Below are positions 44,587 through 55,806 of a DNA stretch of 64,000 nucleotides, piece by piece (the first letter of the stretch is position 1; every line of letters starts with the position of its first letter). This stretch comes from Brachionus rotundiformis (lineage: Eukaryota > Rotifera > Eurotatoria > Ploima > Brachionidae), in contig JAESIW010000020.1 of NCBI GenBank assembly GCA_016802295.1, positions 6,356,556 to 6,420,555 on the forward strand, given 5' to 3'. The translations under genes and the position numbers were made by a program. The notes beneath the pieces are model-generated. The model worked only from the letters and a program-made list of their open reading frames with translations, was not told the origin of the DNA and did no database searches.

Positions 44587-47500
44587 ATGATACATTCGAT
44601 TAATAATACTGGTGCACGTAATTCGTCGCCTGGCGCGCGCGAAACCAATGGCTTAAGCTGTCTCAAGTCCAAATTCGAATCTCACACAGTCAAAAACCAT
44701 GCGTCCAAAATTTCTTACCTGAACAAGCGGACCTCGACCAGCCAGGCCACGCCGAGCTCCACGTTTCACAGGTCAAGACAAGTTTTCGAATTGGACATGA
44801 ACAGACGGACTCGCAACTCCGAGTCGTCACCAATTTGCTCCTTTGACAGACAAACCATCAAAAATCGGTTCAACTCAGGCCACAAATTGGACGCCAAGAA
44901 TGTGGTTAATAGCAGCATGGACTCTGGGACCAGTTCGACCAATTTAAACTGTCCGAATAATCAGAGCAACACGAGCTGGATTAATTACAAAGCTCACTCG
45001 TCCAAATGCAACATAATCATCAAAAAACTTCGCCGTGGCAACAAAAGGTCCAAGTCACTGCCGGCCAAATTCAAGTAAGTAGCCAAAAAGCTGCCTTTTT
45101 TGAAGGCCTTAATTTTTACCTAATTGAACAAATCCGCTCAATTAATTTTTTTCATCTTGATAATTATTATTTTGAATAAAATTTTTAAATTAAACAATTA
45201 AAGAAAAATGATGTGAATTTAAAAATTATTAATTTAATTTTAGCCAATTTGCAAATATGTTTTTTTATCAAATTAATTTTAAAAAGTTGGTATTGTCAAA
45301 TTTGGTACAATATTTTAAAGACTAAAATGCTAAACAAACAGGATTAGTTTTGTTTCAAAAATTTAAAAACTAGCTTTTAAAATGGAGTATGGCAGAAGTG
45401 TGGCAATAGTTTGTAAAAACTTTGCTAAATATATTAAAATTTTATTTCTGCCAAATTCGCAGAGTTATTGATTAATGTGGAAAAAATGCAACCATTTAAT
45501 GATGTACCATGTTGAATTTGAAGAACTAGTTTTTAAGTTAAAAGTCTACTATAGCTGCTTTGTTAATTTAGTTAAACTAAGTTGACTGTAGAATATTAAC
45601 TATTATTATTATTATTATTATTAAATTTTTAACATAATGTCTTGTTCTATTGTACCAAATATTACCAAGCTAAAAAGGCTAACAATTAAACTAGTTGACA
45701 AGGCTTTAATCCATGCAGATTAGATAAATTTTTATAAAAGTGACAGGTAAACTAAAATATCAGCTAGATGCTACAACCAACATGGTAGATATTTTAAATC
45801 AAATGTGTTAGGCGATCTTCTTGGTATCTTTTCCAAGCTTCATTTCACTCAATTATTTGCATTCCTAATTTTAATTGATATATATTTTATTCAACTTATA
45901 AAATTATTAAAATTGGTTATTCAAAATTGACTCTAATATTGTGGAACTATTTTTTGTTTCAAAGTCAATGAGCCATTGGAGGATCAAATATTTCCTAATA
46001 GTCTTAAAATTATAGTAAATATTTATTCTTATTGAAATTGAGATTTGTTTTACAGATTTTCTTAATAAGATATGTAGTTTTCCCTATTAAGCCTAATCAA
46101 ACATAACTTATACAAAGAAAGGGGTTGATTTACTTAATTTTATAGATAATCGATATCTATTATTATATTTAGACAATAATTCGGAAGTAAGAAACTTCCG
46201 AGCTGCTTGGAATGCATCTTAGTCCTCCCTTTCAGCCGCATGACCAATGTTTTTTGTATCCAAAAAAAGCAATGTTAGTAAAGATAAGCTGAAATACAAT
46301 TTCAAATTTTCATAAAAAAATCTAGAATAAAATTAAATATTCTTGATAAAAAAAATAAAATATAAAAAAGTTTTTATTTAATTAGTGAAATGGGTGGTAA
46401 ATTTGATTGATATGGTAATCTTTTACGTAATAAGTTTGCCAAATCATTAACCTTTCAACTAGTTGACAAAGATAGGAAATCTGAGGGTTAAGATATCTCG
46501 AAAGATAAGATATAAAAAGATAAGATAAGGTATGATGTTTTTTTTTTAAATAAATAATTGAGGGGAAAACGTCAGGGTTCGTCCGTAAGATGCAAGCCTT
46601 CGTTTAGAAAGTTCAATCAAATATGAAAAAATGTAAAAGTTTCCTGATTATGGCAAAATACAATTGTGTGTTTGTTTTAATGAATTTTTTAATAAATATT
46701 TAAATTAAGCTTTAAAAGTACAGATTGTTTTATAATACTCGTTCTAATAAATACTAGAACTTAATTTAATAATTATTAATCAAAAAAAAATTAAGATGTT
46801 TTTCTCGATAGTGATTTTTATTCTTATCTCTTTCTTTAACAAAATAAATTAATCAGTATTGTTGGATAAAAGATTAGTTAGGTACCGATCAACAGTCTTT
46901 AAGGACAAATAGATACAAAAATTAATTGCACAGATCTAAATATACTTTAAATTTTGTCTTTAATAATAAAATATATAAACTAAAATTTTATTAAAAACTA
47001 TTTTAAAAAAAATAAATCAAAAAAAATTTAAATTCACCACTAAATTAAAATACTTTAAGCATTGACTCTTTGTTGGACTATCTGAACACGTCAATGGCAC
47101 TGAACAAATACGAGCTTAAGAAACTCTCTCAGCAAAGAAATCTAATGCTTTTCATGAACAATCAACAAATAAACAATCTATCAGCATCGTCCAGTGGTCA
47201 GGTAAACTCCAACCTGAACAACAACATTTACTTGAGCCATTTGAACAGAATTAATACGAACCGATTCAGCAACTCTCAGCACACGTCCTCTTCATCTGGC
47301 TACAATAGCAGTGATAACCACTCGAGCAGCAGTGCCACCATATCATCCAACACCACAAATGCCAACTTTTTCAATTTTTACCGCCTGAGCTTGAATCATT
47401 TGCCATTAAATTCAATATTCCTGAATACACAGTGTACATGCGGTGCAACATTGGCGTCCAATCAGCCATTGTCATCTTCGCCAAATGTACGCGACCAGCC

Positions 47501-48905
47501 GTCCGACTCGGATTTCACCTCCGAGGAAGAGGACGAGCTGGACGAGTTGAGCCTAGACGAGGATATAGAAGGAGACGAGAGCGCCGAATGCCAATCGTCG
47601 TCCAAAATATCTCTGGAAAAGTCCGACATAACCTTAAACAACATGTGTTTTACCAAGCCACAATTTCAGCGAGCGCCAGGCACTTCGCACTGTTTGCACA
47701 CGGCTCGCGTGGACATAAGACGCGTGCGCTCACTCAAAGACCTCACCGAAACAAAGCTTATATATTCAGAGGACGACTTTGTCTTTGGTGACAAATTGGG
47801 CGAGGGATTTTTTGCCAATGTTCGCCGAATACAATTCAAAAACTCAAAGCCAAATCTGCCACAAATAGTGCTCAAAGAGCTTAAGCTAAATTTCATAAAC
47901 CTAAAAGATGACAAGCCCGAGTCCGATCCGGACTCCAAATCCGAGCCACTTAACTACGCCGAGCTTAACTCGGCGCACAAATCTTTTCTCAAAGAAGCCC
48001 AAGTGCTGCGCAATCTGAACCACCCGAATGTGATCAAAATGCTTGGCATAATGTTCACCAAAGACAAGCATCTGAACCTAATTTTAGAGTACATAAGTGG
48101 CGGAACCCTCAAGGATATCATACACAACATAAACACTCCACTCCAATGGAAGCTCAGAGTAGGTTTTGCCAGAGACATCGCTTCAGCCATGCAGTATCTT
48201 CACTCATTGAACATAATCCATCGTGATCTCAAGTCAGACAATTGTTTGGTCAGAGAGAACGGCCGGAGTGTGGTGGTGGCCGATTTTGGTCTAAGCCGAA
48301 TAGTTAACTTTTCCAACAATGTTAACAAGAATAATTCATCTCTGTTCATGAACAACGAGTCTTCATCTTCATCGTCATTTTTGCGCATGCTGCACTCACA
48401 TGTCTCCCAGTCGCCAGAGTCCTCGTCGGCGTCCAATTCTTTTATAGTCGCGGCCAAACGAAAGCTCAGAAAAAGGACTATCAACACACACAACAGGCGG
48501 CGATACGCAGTTGTTGGCAACTCGTTTTCGATGGCGCCTGAGATGCTCAAACACCAAATATATGACGAAAGAGTGGACATATTTTCGTTTGGAATCATTT
48601 GTTGTGAGATTATAGGCCGGGTGCAGGCCGATCCTGACTATTTGCCGCGCACCAGCGACTTTGGACTCAATGTTGAGCTATTCCGCAAAAAATACTGTGA
48701 GCCAGACTGTCCAAAGCAGTTCATTAAGATTGCGATTGCTTGCTGCGAGCTAGATCCAGAGAACCGGCCCGCTTTTGCCAAAACCCATCTTTGGCTTAAC
48801 ACCATTTTGGAACATTTGCAAGCCAACAATCCAATACCAAAAAATTTACTCAAAAACATAATCCAACAATCAAATGCAGCTAATTTGCCACAGTTAAAGC
48901 TTTAA
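44587..48905 (+). CDS. LIM-kinase-type protein kinase lacking LIM and PDZ domains, two exons
   Basis: Exon 1 (44587-45074) joins exon 2 (47060-48905) in phase 2 (donor GTAAGT, acceptor CTTTAAG), giving 777 residues. The first ~395 are Ser/Asn-rich and disordered with an acidic run. The kinase domain (about 397-755) is closest to LIMK/TESK: V-L-K-E-L-K as the ATP-lysine site, F-L-K-E-A for helix C, H-R-D-L-K-S-D-N-C-L-V, A-D-F-G-L-S-R, and the LIMK-typical C-E-I-I-G-R-V-x-A-D-P-D-Y-L-P-R-T and D-F-G-L-N-V. LIMKs phosphorylate cofilin to stabilise actin. Oddities: the third Gly of the Gly loop is Ala (G-E-G-F-F-A), the activation segment has a ~60-residue Ser-rich insert, the phosphorylatable Thr is Ala (R-R-Y-A-V-V-G), and W-M-A-P-E is S-M-A-P-E. 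TESK is the alternative label. Confidence 0.82.
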
Positions 48906-49629
48906 ATGTTTATTCGAGTTATTTTTTTCCCCAAATTCCGTAGTGTCCGGTGCTTTTAATGATTTCTTTATCTTTTTTTTTTAAATTAAGTGTGAATGTA
49001 TAACTTTTTTGTGTGTAAAATTTTACGATCTGAATTTAGAGCTTATAAGATGTGTAAATAGTATTTTGTTTTTTTCTTATTTATTATAGATTTAACAAGA
49101 TGACTTAATTTTGTTCGAATTTACACACAAAAATATGCATGGTTAGATTTAAATTATTCTCTATATTCATTTTTTTAAAAACAATATTTATGAAAGATAA
49201 ATAACATTGGACTTGATATTTTTATTAATTTTATTGACTATTATAATCAACTGAATAAAATTTTAAATGTTTTAGTCTTATTGTTTTGAGTAATTAATTG
49301 GAAAAATCAAATTTGAAGTATGAAAGGAGACTTGGAGAGTTTTTAGCCCCAAACTTTTGAGTATGGAAGGGCACATATTGTGGCTCATTTAGAAGAGAAT
49401 TTTACCAGCTTTAAAAAAAGCCTATTTTCGTCCAAAACAAAAAACTCTTCCATAATTTAGCTACCAAAGTTTCAGGAAACTGTAGTTTGGAAAAAATTTT
49501 TGAAAAAATACTAATACAGAAAATAAAATTATTAGAAATTGTACACTGTAAAATCGTGATTAATTCTATAATTTATATAAAATAACAATTCATAATTTTC
49601 ACCGTTAGTATGAAGAATGTTTAATGTTA
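48906..49629. other. 3' flank of the kinase gene, no further gene
   Basis: The first few hundred bases are probably the kinase 3' UTR (AATAAA-like signal at 49255-49260). The remainder up to the piggyBac-like relic has no recognised structure, and I did not find the left TTAA-CACT end of that element here. Confidence 0.4.
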
Positions 49630-49916
49630 TTCAGAATTTATTTCCTTTTTCATAACATTTTTGACAAAGAGCTGTTGTCTTTAGTTTATCACTACGTGAA
49701 CCACAGCAATATTTTTTACAAGCAATGCAGGTAATATTGGTTTTATTTTGATTAAAAAATTTTATTTGACATTTTTTCTTATCATCATTAGAACGCATTT
49801 TTTTTTGATGGAGTAGATTTTGACAAGTTTTCAACAGGAACAAGTCTTTTTCTAGTAGTTGGTGTCGAAAGAGTCGATGATTGATGTTGTATCTCTTCTA
49901 AGGGGATTCAATAACT

Positions 49917-50284
49917 TGTATACAAAAGGAAGTAGATAATTTGTATATATTTGTATGTAATTTATTTCTAAATAAAGTGAAGAATGAAGTGGCGCCACGT
50001 TCCTGTGAGCCACTGAGTAAGACTAATGTAAATAGTGTAAATAATGTATATAGAAAATAATATATGATGTAAATAGGATTTTAAATATGATATAGTTGAG
50101 ATATTCACTTCAACTGCTTTATATACTAGAAAATATTATATAATGGCACGATGAAGTGACATGAGACATCTTTGTAAATATAAATGTGTATAAAAACTTA
50201 ATAAATCTTGTAAAGAATTAAATGTAAATAAAACTGTACATATAAATGTACAGTACCAGAAGGAGAGTTGGTGCAATTCTAACA
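49917..50284 (-). repeat. Possible solo LTR inside the piggyBac-like relic
   Basis: A ~368-bp block separates transposase coding pieces that should be adjacent. It begins TGTATACA and ends TTCTAACA on the plus strand, so it has 5'-TG...CA-3' ends on either strand, and it contains TATA-like and AATAAA-like sequence. Flanking bases do not give a clean 5-bp duplication. It could be a solo LTR or another short insertion. Confidence 0.3.
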
Positions 50285-51549
50285 TGCAAATTTCACTATT
50301 CTACAATTGAGCATTTGATTGCTTTGATTGTGATAAATGGATGTTCTGAGTATGCTCAAGGAGCTCTTCTACAAGTTGAATAATGAAGTTTCGTCTAGGC
50401 ATATTTGAATTATTTGCTTCCTTATAAAGAATCCAGCTGTTTATGACACCAATGTTTAGAATGTTGAAAAAAACATGAACATGAACTGGCCATCTTCGAG
50501 TTTGAGCTTTTGGAGAATACAACCTTGCCATACTGTCAACGCAATCAACACCAACTTTTTTTTTATTATAGCCATTTACAATATTAGACAATATTTTCTT
50601 ATTATTGTGATCAATTGATACACGCTAATGAAGAGAACTCAGACTAACGACATTCTTGTCAAGTTTACCTTGATAAACTGTAAGTACTACAATTTTTGGG
50701 TGCTCAGGCTTGTTCTTTTAATTGTTCCAATTAAAGTTGTTTTCAATTCAAGTAGTTGCATTACTAGACTATAGGAAGTAAAAAAATTATCAGTTGTGAC
50801 ACAATATCCTTTATTTTAATAAGGCTCAATTAATTTTTTGACGACGTATTCTCCTTGTAGTTCGTCATTTGGTTTGTCATGATTTTTTCCTAAATATGGA
50901 AAACCATTCAAAATAAACTTGGACTAGACATCGACCAATAAAGAAAATTTTATGCCAAATTTATCAGGCTTATTTTGCTACATCTACATTTTAATGGCAA
51001 CAATTGTTCATCAACAGTAAGGAATTGTTGTGGTCGGTAGCAGACCTTTGAGTTTTCAATCAGACGTTTCCATATATCTCTCACCATACAAAAACTATCA
51101 AATGAATAGTTGTGATCTTGATGACTTATTGTCAAATCGAAAGTATTTCATAATTTGTAAAAAGTGATTTCTAGACATGAAACTTAATCGGTATAGCATA
51201 ATTTTTTGACCACATTTCTCTTAAAGGCACAAAAAACGCGCTCTTATCTAAACGTGTAGTTGCATAACTTGTTGGACCAGATTTTTCATTAAAAGAAATC
51301 GTTTTCCTTATTTTTGTATCATCACACTCATTTATTTTTACCATATAATACCTGATTTTGATTTTAATTATCTATTTCAAAAGGTTGTCCAGGTGTTTGT
51401 GGCCCAATGTTTGAACAATCACAAGACGCTTCGACATTTTCATCATCGGATTCATCATCCGTTGAATCTGAAAACTCATAAAGATATGTTTCAGATTCCA
51501 AGGTATCTTCTTCATAATCAGACTCCACTGAATCAGAATCATTAGCTTT

Positions 51550-52459
51550 GACTTATATTTAAATGAGCATTAATTTTATTGATTTGAGCATTAATTTAAT
51601 TGATTTGAACAATAATAATATTGAGCATTAATTTTTTTTGAAACAACATTAATTATATTGGACAAGCATTAATTATTTTAAACGTGCATTTATCATATCA
51701 AACATGCGCTAATTAAATTTTTGAACATTATAAATTTGCAGTTAACATTAATTTTAAAAAATTTACATTAATTTAAAACAAACAACATTAATTGCTTAAC
51801 AGTGCTACCATTAAGTACTTTTTACTATGTATCGATACATTTTGTATAATATAAATACGATAGAGAAACTTGAGTCTTACATAAAATGGCAAGTCAACGA
51901 GTAGCACAATATATATGGCAAAAAATATGGTACGTCTAGTATTATTTTAGGTGGGCTTGAAGCTTGGTGTCAACAATACAATTTAATAACAGATGATAAT
52001 GACACAGCATGGGTTTCAAATTATGAAATTATATATGAAGATGAAATTGATGATGATAAAGAAAAAGGTAAAGAAGGTAGAAAATTCAGATTTTTTAACA
52101 CAACAAAAAGACTTTTATCAAATACAACAATTTCAAACAGACTTCATCAGAAATTGTTAGCAAATTTAAAAGAGGCAGACCTGCAAAAGCTAAAGGTGCT
52201 TTATTAGTGCAATAATGGTTTTATTAATGTGACTTTGATAAAAATTTTATGTTCATTTACTGGTTTTATAATGCAAAAAAAAATTTTCTCATTGTTATGG
52301 TTTGAATTAAATAATGCTTGTTTATATATAATTTAATGCTAAATAAATGATAAATTTATGCTTAATTAGAAATTTTTTAATGATTTTAATTTACTGCTAA
52401 TACCTTAAAAAATTAATGCTCATTCAGTATTTTTTTAACGCTCATTTAAATACAAGCCC
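51550..52459 (+). mobile_element. MULE-like non-autonomous element inserted in the piggyBac-like transposase
   Basis: Flanked by TTAGCTTT on both sides (51542-51549 and 52460-52467). The inverted ends share G-x-CTT-x-TATTTAAATGAGC. Both subterminal zones carry many copies of a CATTAAT motif spaced about 20 bp apart. Inside, broken frames read K-R-L-L-S-N-T-T-I-S-N-R, then K-R-G-R-P-A-K-A-K-G-A, a transposase-like N-terminal piece. Removing the insert and one target copy restores the transposase reading frame from L-T-K-A to N-D-S-D-S, matching the other element's N-D-S-D-S. Confidence 0.75.
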
Positions 52460-52723
52460 TTAGCTTTAGTTAGCTTTTCCAGGGCAAGTTTAGCAAAAGC
52501 TCGCTTTGACATTTTATTTATTTTTTTATAATATATTGTAATATTTAAAATATAATCTTTTAATATTTGAGTAAAATCAAAAAGAAAGCTTATATTTTTA
52601 ATTTCGTTTATAAAAATCAAATTTTTCTATTAGGGAAAAAAAAAATTCACAAAAAATTTTTTTTTTTTTAATTATCAACTATTATAGAGGAATGGGTTTA
52701 AAAAACCCCCGGGCATTCTAGTG

Positions 52724-53899
52724 TTGAAAAACTTAATTTAACCCCTAAACTAATGAGCAGTTTTCAAAGCATTTGTCTGTTGCGTCTCTAAATGTACATC
52801 AATAAATTTTAACTTTAAATACATTTCATTATCCAGGCAAAAAATCTATCTTACAAGAATTTATCAGTTTAAACGAGTGATTTTGCCCTTTGTTTCCACC
52901 AAACGGCCACCTTAACTAGGAAAATGGTTAATAAAAGTATTAAGATGGCACAAATTAAAATTTATTTCAGAAGCTTTTCAACAGTTGAAGATTGAAAATT
53001 TTCCCGGTGCATTTGAACCTCTTAATTCAACGGTTTCAACCTCGTCTTTCAATTCAAGAGATAAGATCCATAAATTATATTTTCTAATATTTTATTAAAC
53101 CTTACTTTGGAAAGTCCTCAAGAAAATTGATATTCTCAAAATTAAAAAATTTAGATGAATCAGAATAATCATTGTTTTTTATTATATTTTCAAGCTTATT
53201 TTGAATATTAATTTTTGATATCATATTTCGAGCAATCAAAAGACAGTTTTCTTTGTCAGAAATCAATCGAGAGTGAAAGGGATTAATAAATGAGCAGGCA
53301 ATCTTAAAATCAGCCATTATATGCCTCAACATTTATAACTTTACCATTTGTAATACAAAAATTAAAAGGCTTAAAAAATTATCTTTTTTCTGACAAAATA
53401 TAGTTATTGCTCCTATTTTTTCTCCATCAGCACTCCATCAGTACTACTAGTTGTTTATCGGACACAGGATAAAAATCTCTTGCAATTAATTTAAAAGAAA
53501 ATTACACCCAAGGTACTGCCGAAGACACAAAAAATCAATTTTTTCTAACTTTATCACAATAAAAACTCATATTTATTCTTTTATATAGTTTAAAATAAGC
53601 CTAAATCGCATCTTGACTTTAAGCCCTATGGTATAAAAAACTTAAGCTCTTTTGCTTACCTTAAAGTTAAATTTTTCTACCAATATAGAAATTAAGATAA
53701 AAATGATTATTTAAAAAATAATTTTTTTTTGATTTATTACAATTATAAATTATCTTATTTGACTAACATTACATCAGTACAATGAATTTGATTTTTGCTT
53801 CATTATGATGCCTCATATTTCCTTCTATTCATTTTTAAGAATCTTTAATTTTTGAATATGGCATATATAAAAATTTATTTAAATATTTATTAAATAAAA
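52724..53899. other. Intergenic with one weak small ORF
   Basis: A 76-codon open frame at 53332-53102 (minus) reads I-A-C-S-F-I-N-P-F-H near its start; it might be a hAT-type transposase scrap but this is too weak to call. Otherwise A/T-rich spacer leading to the peroxiredoxin cluster. Confidence 0.35.
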
Positions 53900-54370
53900 T
53901 TAAAGATAAGTAAAAACACTTTCTGATAGAGAAATTGAAGTAGAATTTGGATCTGGTTCGAGTAAAATTTTCTTAATTCTATTATTGTCAATTATCATGG
54001 CATATCTTTTTGATCTTAAGCCAAGTGCAGGAAATTCTTCATCCATTCCGATTGCTTTGGTGAACGATGCTCGCGGATCTGCTATCAATCGGATATTGCT
54101 TGGTAAATTGTAAACTCTTTCCCATTCTGAAGTAACATATGGATCATTTACCATCACACATACCACGTAATCATAACCTTTCTCTTTTAGCTGATTTAAC
54201 CGATCTATATAACTTGGCAAATGTTGTTTGGAACAAACGGGAGTAAACGCTCCTTGAAAGCCCAGAAGTATACCTTTTTTGTTTTCAAAAAGCTGATGAA
54301 AACTAAATTTGTTCTCTTTGCTTCCTTCAAAAACCTCTTCGTTCGGTAATTGATCGCCCTCTTTAATCAT
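53900..54370 (-). CDS. Peroxiredoxin-5-like protein, divergent copy 1
   Basis: 156 residues, single exon, thioredoxin-fold peroxiredoxin of the Prx5 subfamily. The peroxidatic Cys lies in G-F-Q-G-A-F-T-P-V-C-S near residue 47 and the catalytic Arg in L-R-S-K-R-Y-A-M. Two departures from the family: the first Pro of the P-x3-T-x2-C active-site motif is Gln, and the C-terminal resolving Cys (in E-P-D-G-T-G-x-x-C-S-L of typical Prx5) is replaced (E-P-D-P-N-S-T-S-I-S-L). It would therefore work, if at all, as a 1-Cys enzyme. First of three tandem copies in the same orientation; the neighbour at 55141 shares both changes. No organelle-targeting sequence. Confidence 0.85.
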   Translation of the reverse strand: MIKEGDQLPNEEVFEGSKENKFSFHQLFENKKGILLGFQGAFTPVCSKQHLPSYIDRLNQLKEKGYDYVVCVMVNDPYVTSEWERVYNLPSNIRLIADPRASFTKAIGMDEEFPALGLRSKRYAMIIDNNRIKKILLEPDPNSTSISLSESVFTYL

Positions 54371-54625
54371 TTTTTTATTTTAGAATACAATTTAAATTTA
54401 AATCTTATAATTTTTTTCCTTTTTTTATATTAATAATAATTTTATCAATCCTTGCTATTTTCGGAGTTAAAATTTCTGAATGAGGCATTCAGGGATAGGA
54501 AAATCAGAAGATAATTTTTTTAAAAATAATTCACAAGTCTTAAATGATGTCATGTTTATGGATAACATTTTTATATTTTATAAATAAAACAAATATTTTT
54601 TTATTTTTAGATAATTTATTGTAAA

Positions 54626-54878
54626 TCAATCTTTAAAAGAAATTTTTTTCTTTATGCTTAAATTCTTTTTGGGTTCCAAAGTAATTTCAACTTTAGCTTT
54701 TTTGCTTTTGTATGGATAATTGGCCTTTAGAATCAAATCAGCACCTAATGCTGACAAGTTTAGCTCAACATTCAGGTCTTTATCTATAAACAATTGAAAA
54801 CTTGTTAAGAAATAATATCAATTTACCTTTGTGAACTTTGAAGTAACTTTTTAATATATAATCGTTTTTTTTGCCCAT
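54626..54878 (-). CDS. Small basic protein of unknown function, two exons (69 aa)
   Basis: Exon 1 (54878-54827) and exon 2 (54783-54626) join in phase 1 over a 43-nt intron (GTAAAT...TTTATAG). The product begins M-G-K-K-N-D-Y-I-L-K-S-Y-F-K-V-H-K, has an amphipathic middle (V-E-L-N-L-S-A-L-G-A-D-L-I-L-K-A) and a Lys-rich end (S-I-K-K-K-I-S-F-K-D). No signal peptide, TM segment or known domain. Support is the good splice sites, matching phase and non-random composition. It lies between Prx5 copy 1 and the tRNA-Asn. Confidence 0.45.
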
Positions 54879-55006
54879 TTCAATCTTATTAAGTGAACTA
54901 TTTTCATCTTATTTAAGTACTTAAATTTATTTAAAAATAAATTTTTTCCTGAATGCCTCAAATATTTGATTTAATTTTATCTTTTGATAAAAAAATTGGA
55001 AAAATT

Positions 55007-55023
55007 CGTCCCTAGGTGGATTC

Positions 55024-55060
<37 letters not shown>

Positions 55061-55080
55061 GCCGATTGCGCCATAGAGAC
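55007..55080 (-). tRNA. tRNA-Asn (anticodon GTT), second copy
   Basis: Identical to the tRNA at 34979-35052 except one D-loop base (GGCTAGC instead of GGTTAGC). Acceptor, anticodon and T stems all pair. It is followed on its own strand by AATTTTT, a pol III stop. It lies between the small 69-aa gene and Prx5 copy 2 on the same strand. Flanking sequence is not shared with the first copy beyond a few bases. Confidence 0.95.
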
Positions 55081-55140
55081 TTGTATAATTAGCTGAGAAA
55101 AAATATTTAAATTTAAATTGGTTTTTATTAAGAAAAAAAA

Positions 55141-55611
55141 TTAAAGGTGTTTAATAACATTATCAGCAAGAGAAACAGTTCCACCTTCTCCGTCAGGCTC
55201 TTCGAATACTTTTTTGACTATGTTATTTTCTACAACTAAAGTATATCTTTTTGACCTGACACCAAGACCCGGAAAGTCTTTTTCCATTCCAAGTGCCTTG
55301 GTAAATTTTGCACAAGGATCGGAAATAACTCTTACATTTGTTGGCAAATTGAAATTCTTGGCCCATGCTGTGGTAACAAATGGATCATTGACTGTCACAC
55401 AAACCACATAATCATAGCCTTTTATTTTCAAGTCCATCATCTTATCTACAAATCCTGGAAGATGTTTTTGCGAACAAACTGGTGTAAAAGCCCCTTGGAA
55501 TCCTAGAAGAATGCCATTTCGATTTTTGAACAAATTTGCTGAATCTATTTTGTTGTCTACGCTGCCTTCGTAGACTTGTTGGCTTGGTAGTTGATCTCCT
55601 TCTTTAACCAT
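55141..55611 (-). CDS. Peroxiredoxin-5-like protein, divergent copy 2
   Basis: 156 residues from the ATG at 55611, chosen because M-V-K-E-G-D-Q-L-P aligns with the starts of both neighbours; the open frame extends further upstream only from a non-ATG codon. The active site is G-F-Q-G-A-F-T-P-V-C-S-Q-K-H-L-P-G-F. As in copy 1, the Pro of P-x3-T-x2-C is Gln and the resolving Cys is lost (E-P-D-G-E-G-G-T-V-S-L). The Arg motif V-R-S-K-R-Y-T-L is kept. The family reduces H2O2, alkyl hydroperoxides and peroxynitrite. Copies 1 and 2 look closer to each other than to copy 3. Confidence 0.88.
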   Translation of the reverse strand: MVKEGDQLPSQQVYEGSVDNKIDSANLFKNRNGILLGFQGAFTPVCSQKHLPGFVDKMMDLKIKGYDYVVCVTVNDPFVTTAWAKNFNLPTNVRVISDPCAKFTKALGMEKDFPGLGVRSKRYTLVVENNIVKKVFEEPDGEGGTVSLADNVIKHL

Positions 55612-55806
55612 CTTTAAATTTCTATTTTTTCCAATATATAACAACTATTTATATTCAATGGGGCGAGCCTGTAAAATCTTTTGCTTAAAATAACGCTATT
55701 TTTATTTTTAAAAATTTAAAAAATTCGAAAATTTTTTCTAAGTTTATCTATTTAATAAATATAATTTTAATTAATTTTTATTCTCAAATTTATGTTTTAA
55801 AAATAT

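Larger units (their letters stand above)
49630..52723 (-). mobile_element. Broken piggyBac-like transposon with two nested insertions
   Basis: The minus strand encodes pieces of a piggyBac-like transposase. The N-terminus starts at ATG 52512 (M-S-K-R-A-F-A-K-L-A), then acidic D-S-D-S-V-E-S-D-Y-E-E-D near 51550-51520. Further pieces are F-L-T-V-D-E-Q-L-L-P near 51020, G-V-D-C-V-D-S-M-A-R near 50560 (third catalytic Asp region), and the C-terminal Cys-rich domain C-I-A-C-K-K-Y-C-C-G-S at 49843-49631. The right end CACTAGAATGCCCGGGGG ends at 52723 next to TTGA (eroded TTAA). Stops and two insertions (51550-52459, and possibly 49917-50284) make it inactive. Confidence 0.8.

Noticed and set aside
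47432..48859. Several frames of 60-130 codons overlapping the kinase exon
   Set aside because: Shadows of the LIMK-type coding exon in other frames and on the opposite strand, produced by its higher GC content.
53102..53332. Possible hAT-transposase scrap
   Set aside because: Only one short suggestive motif; not enough to assign.
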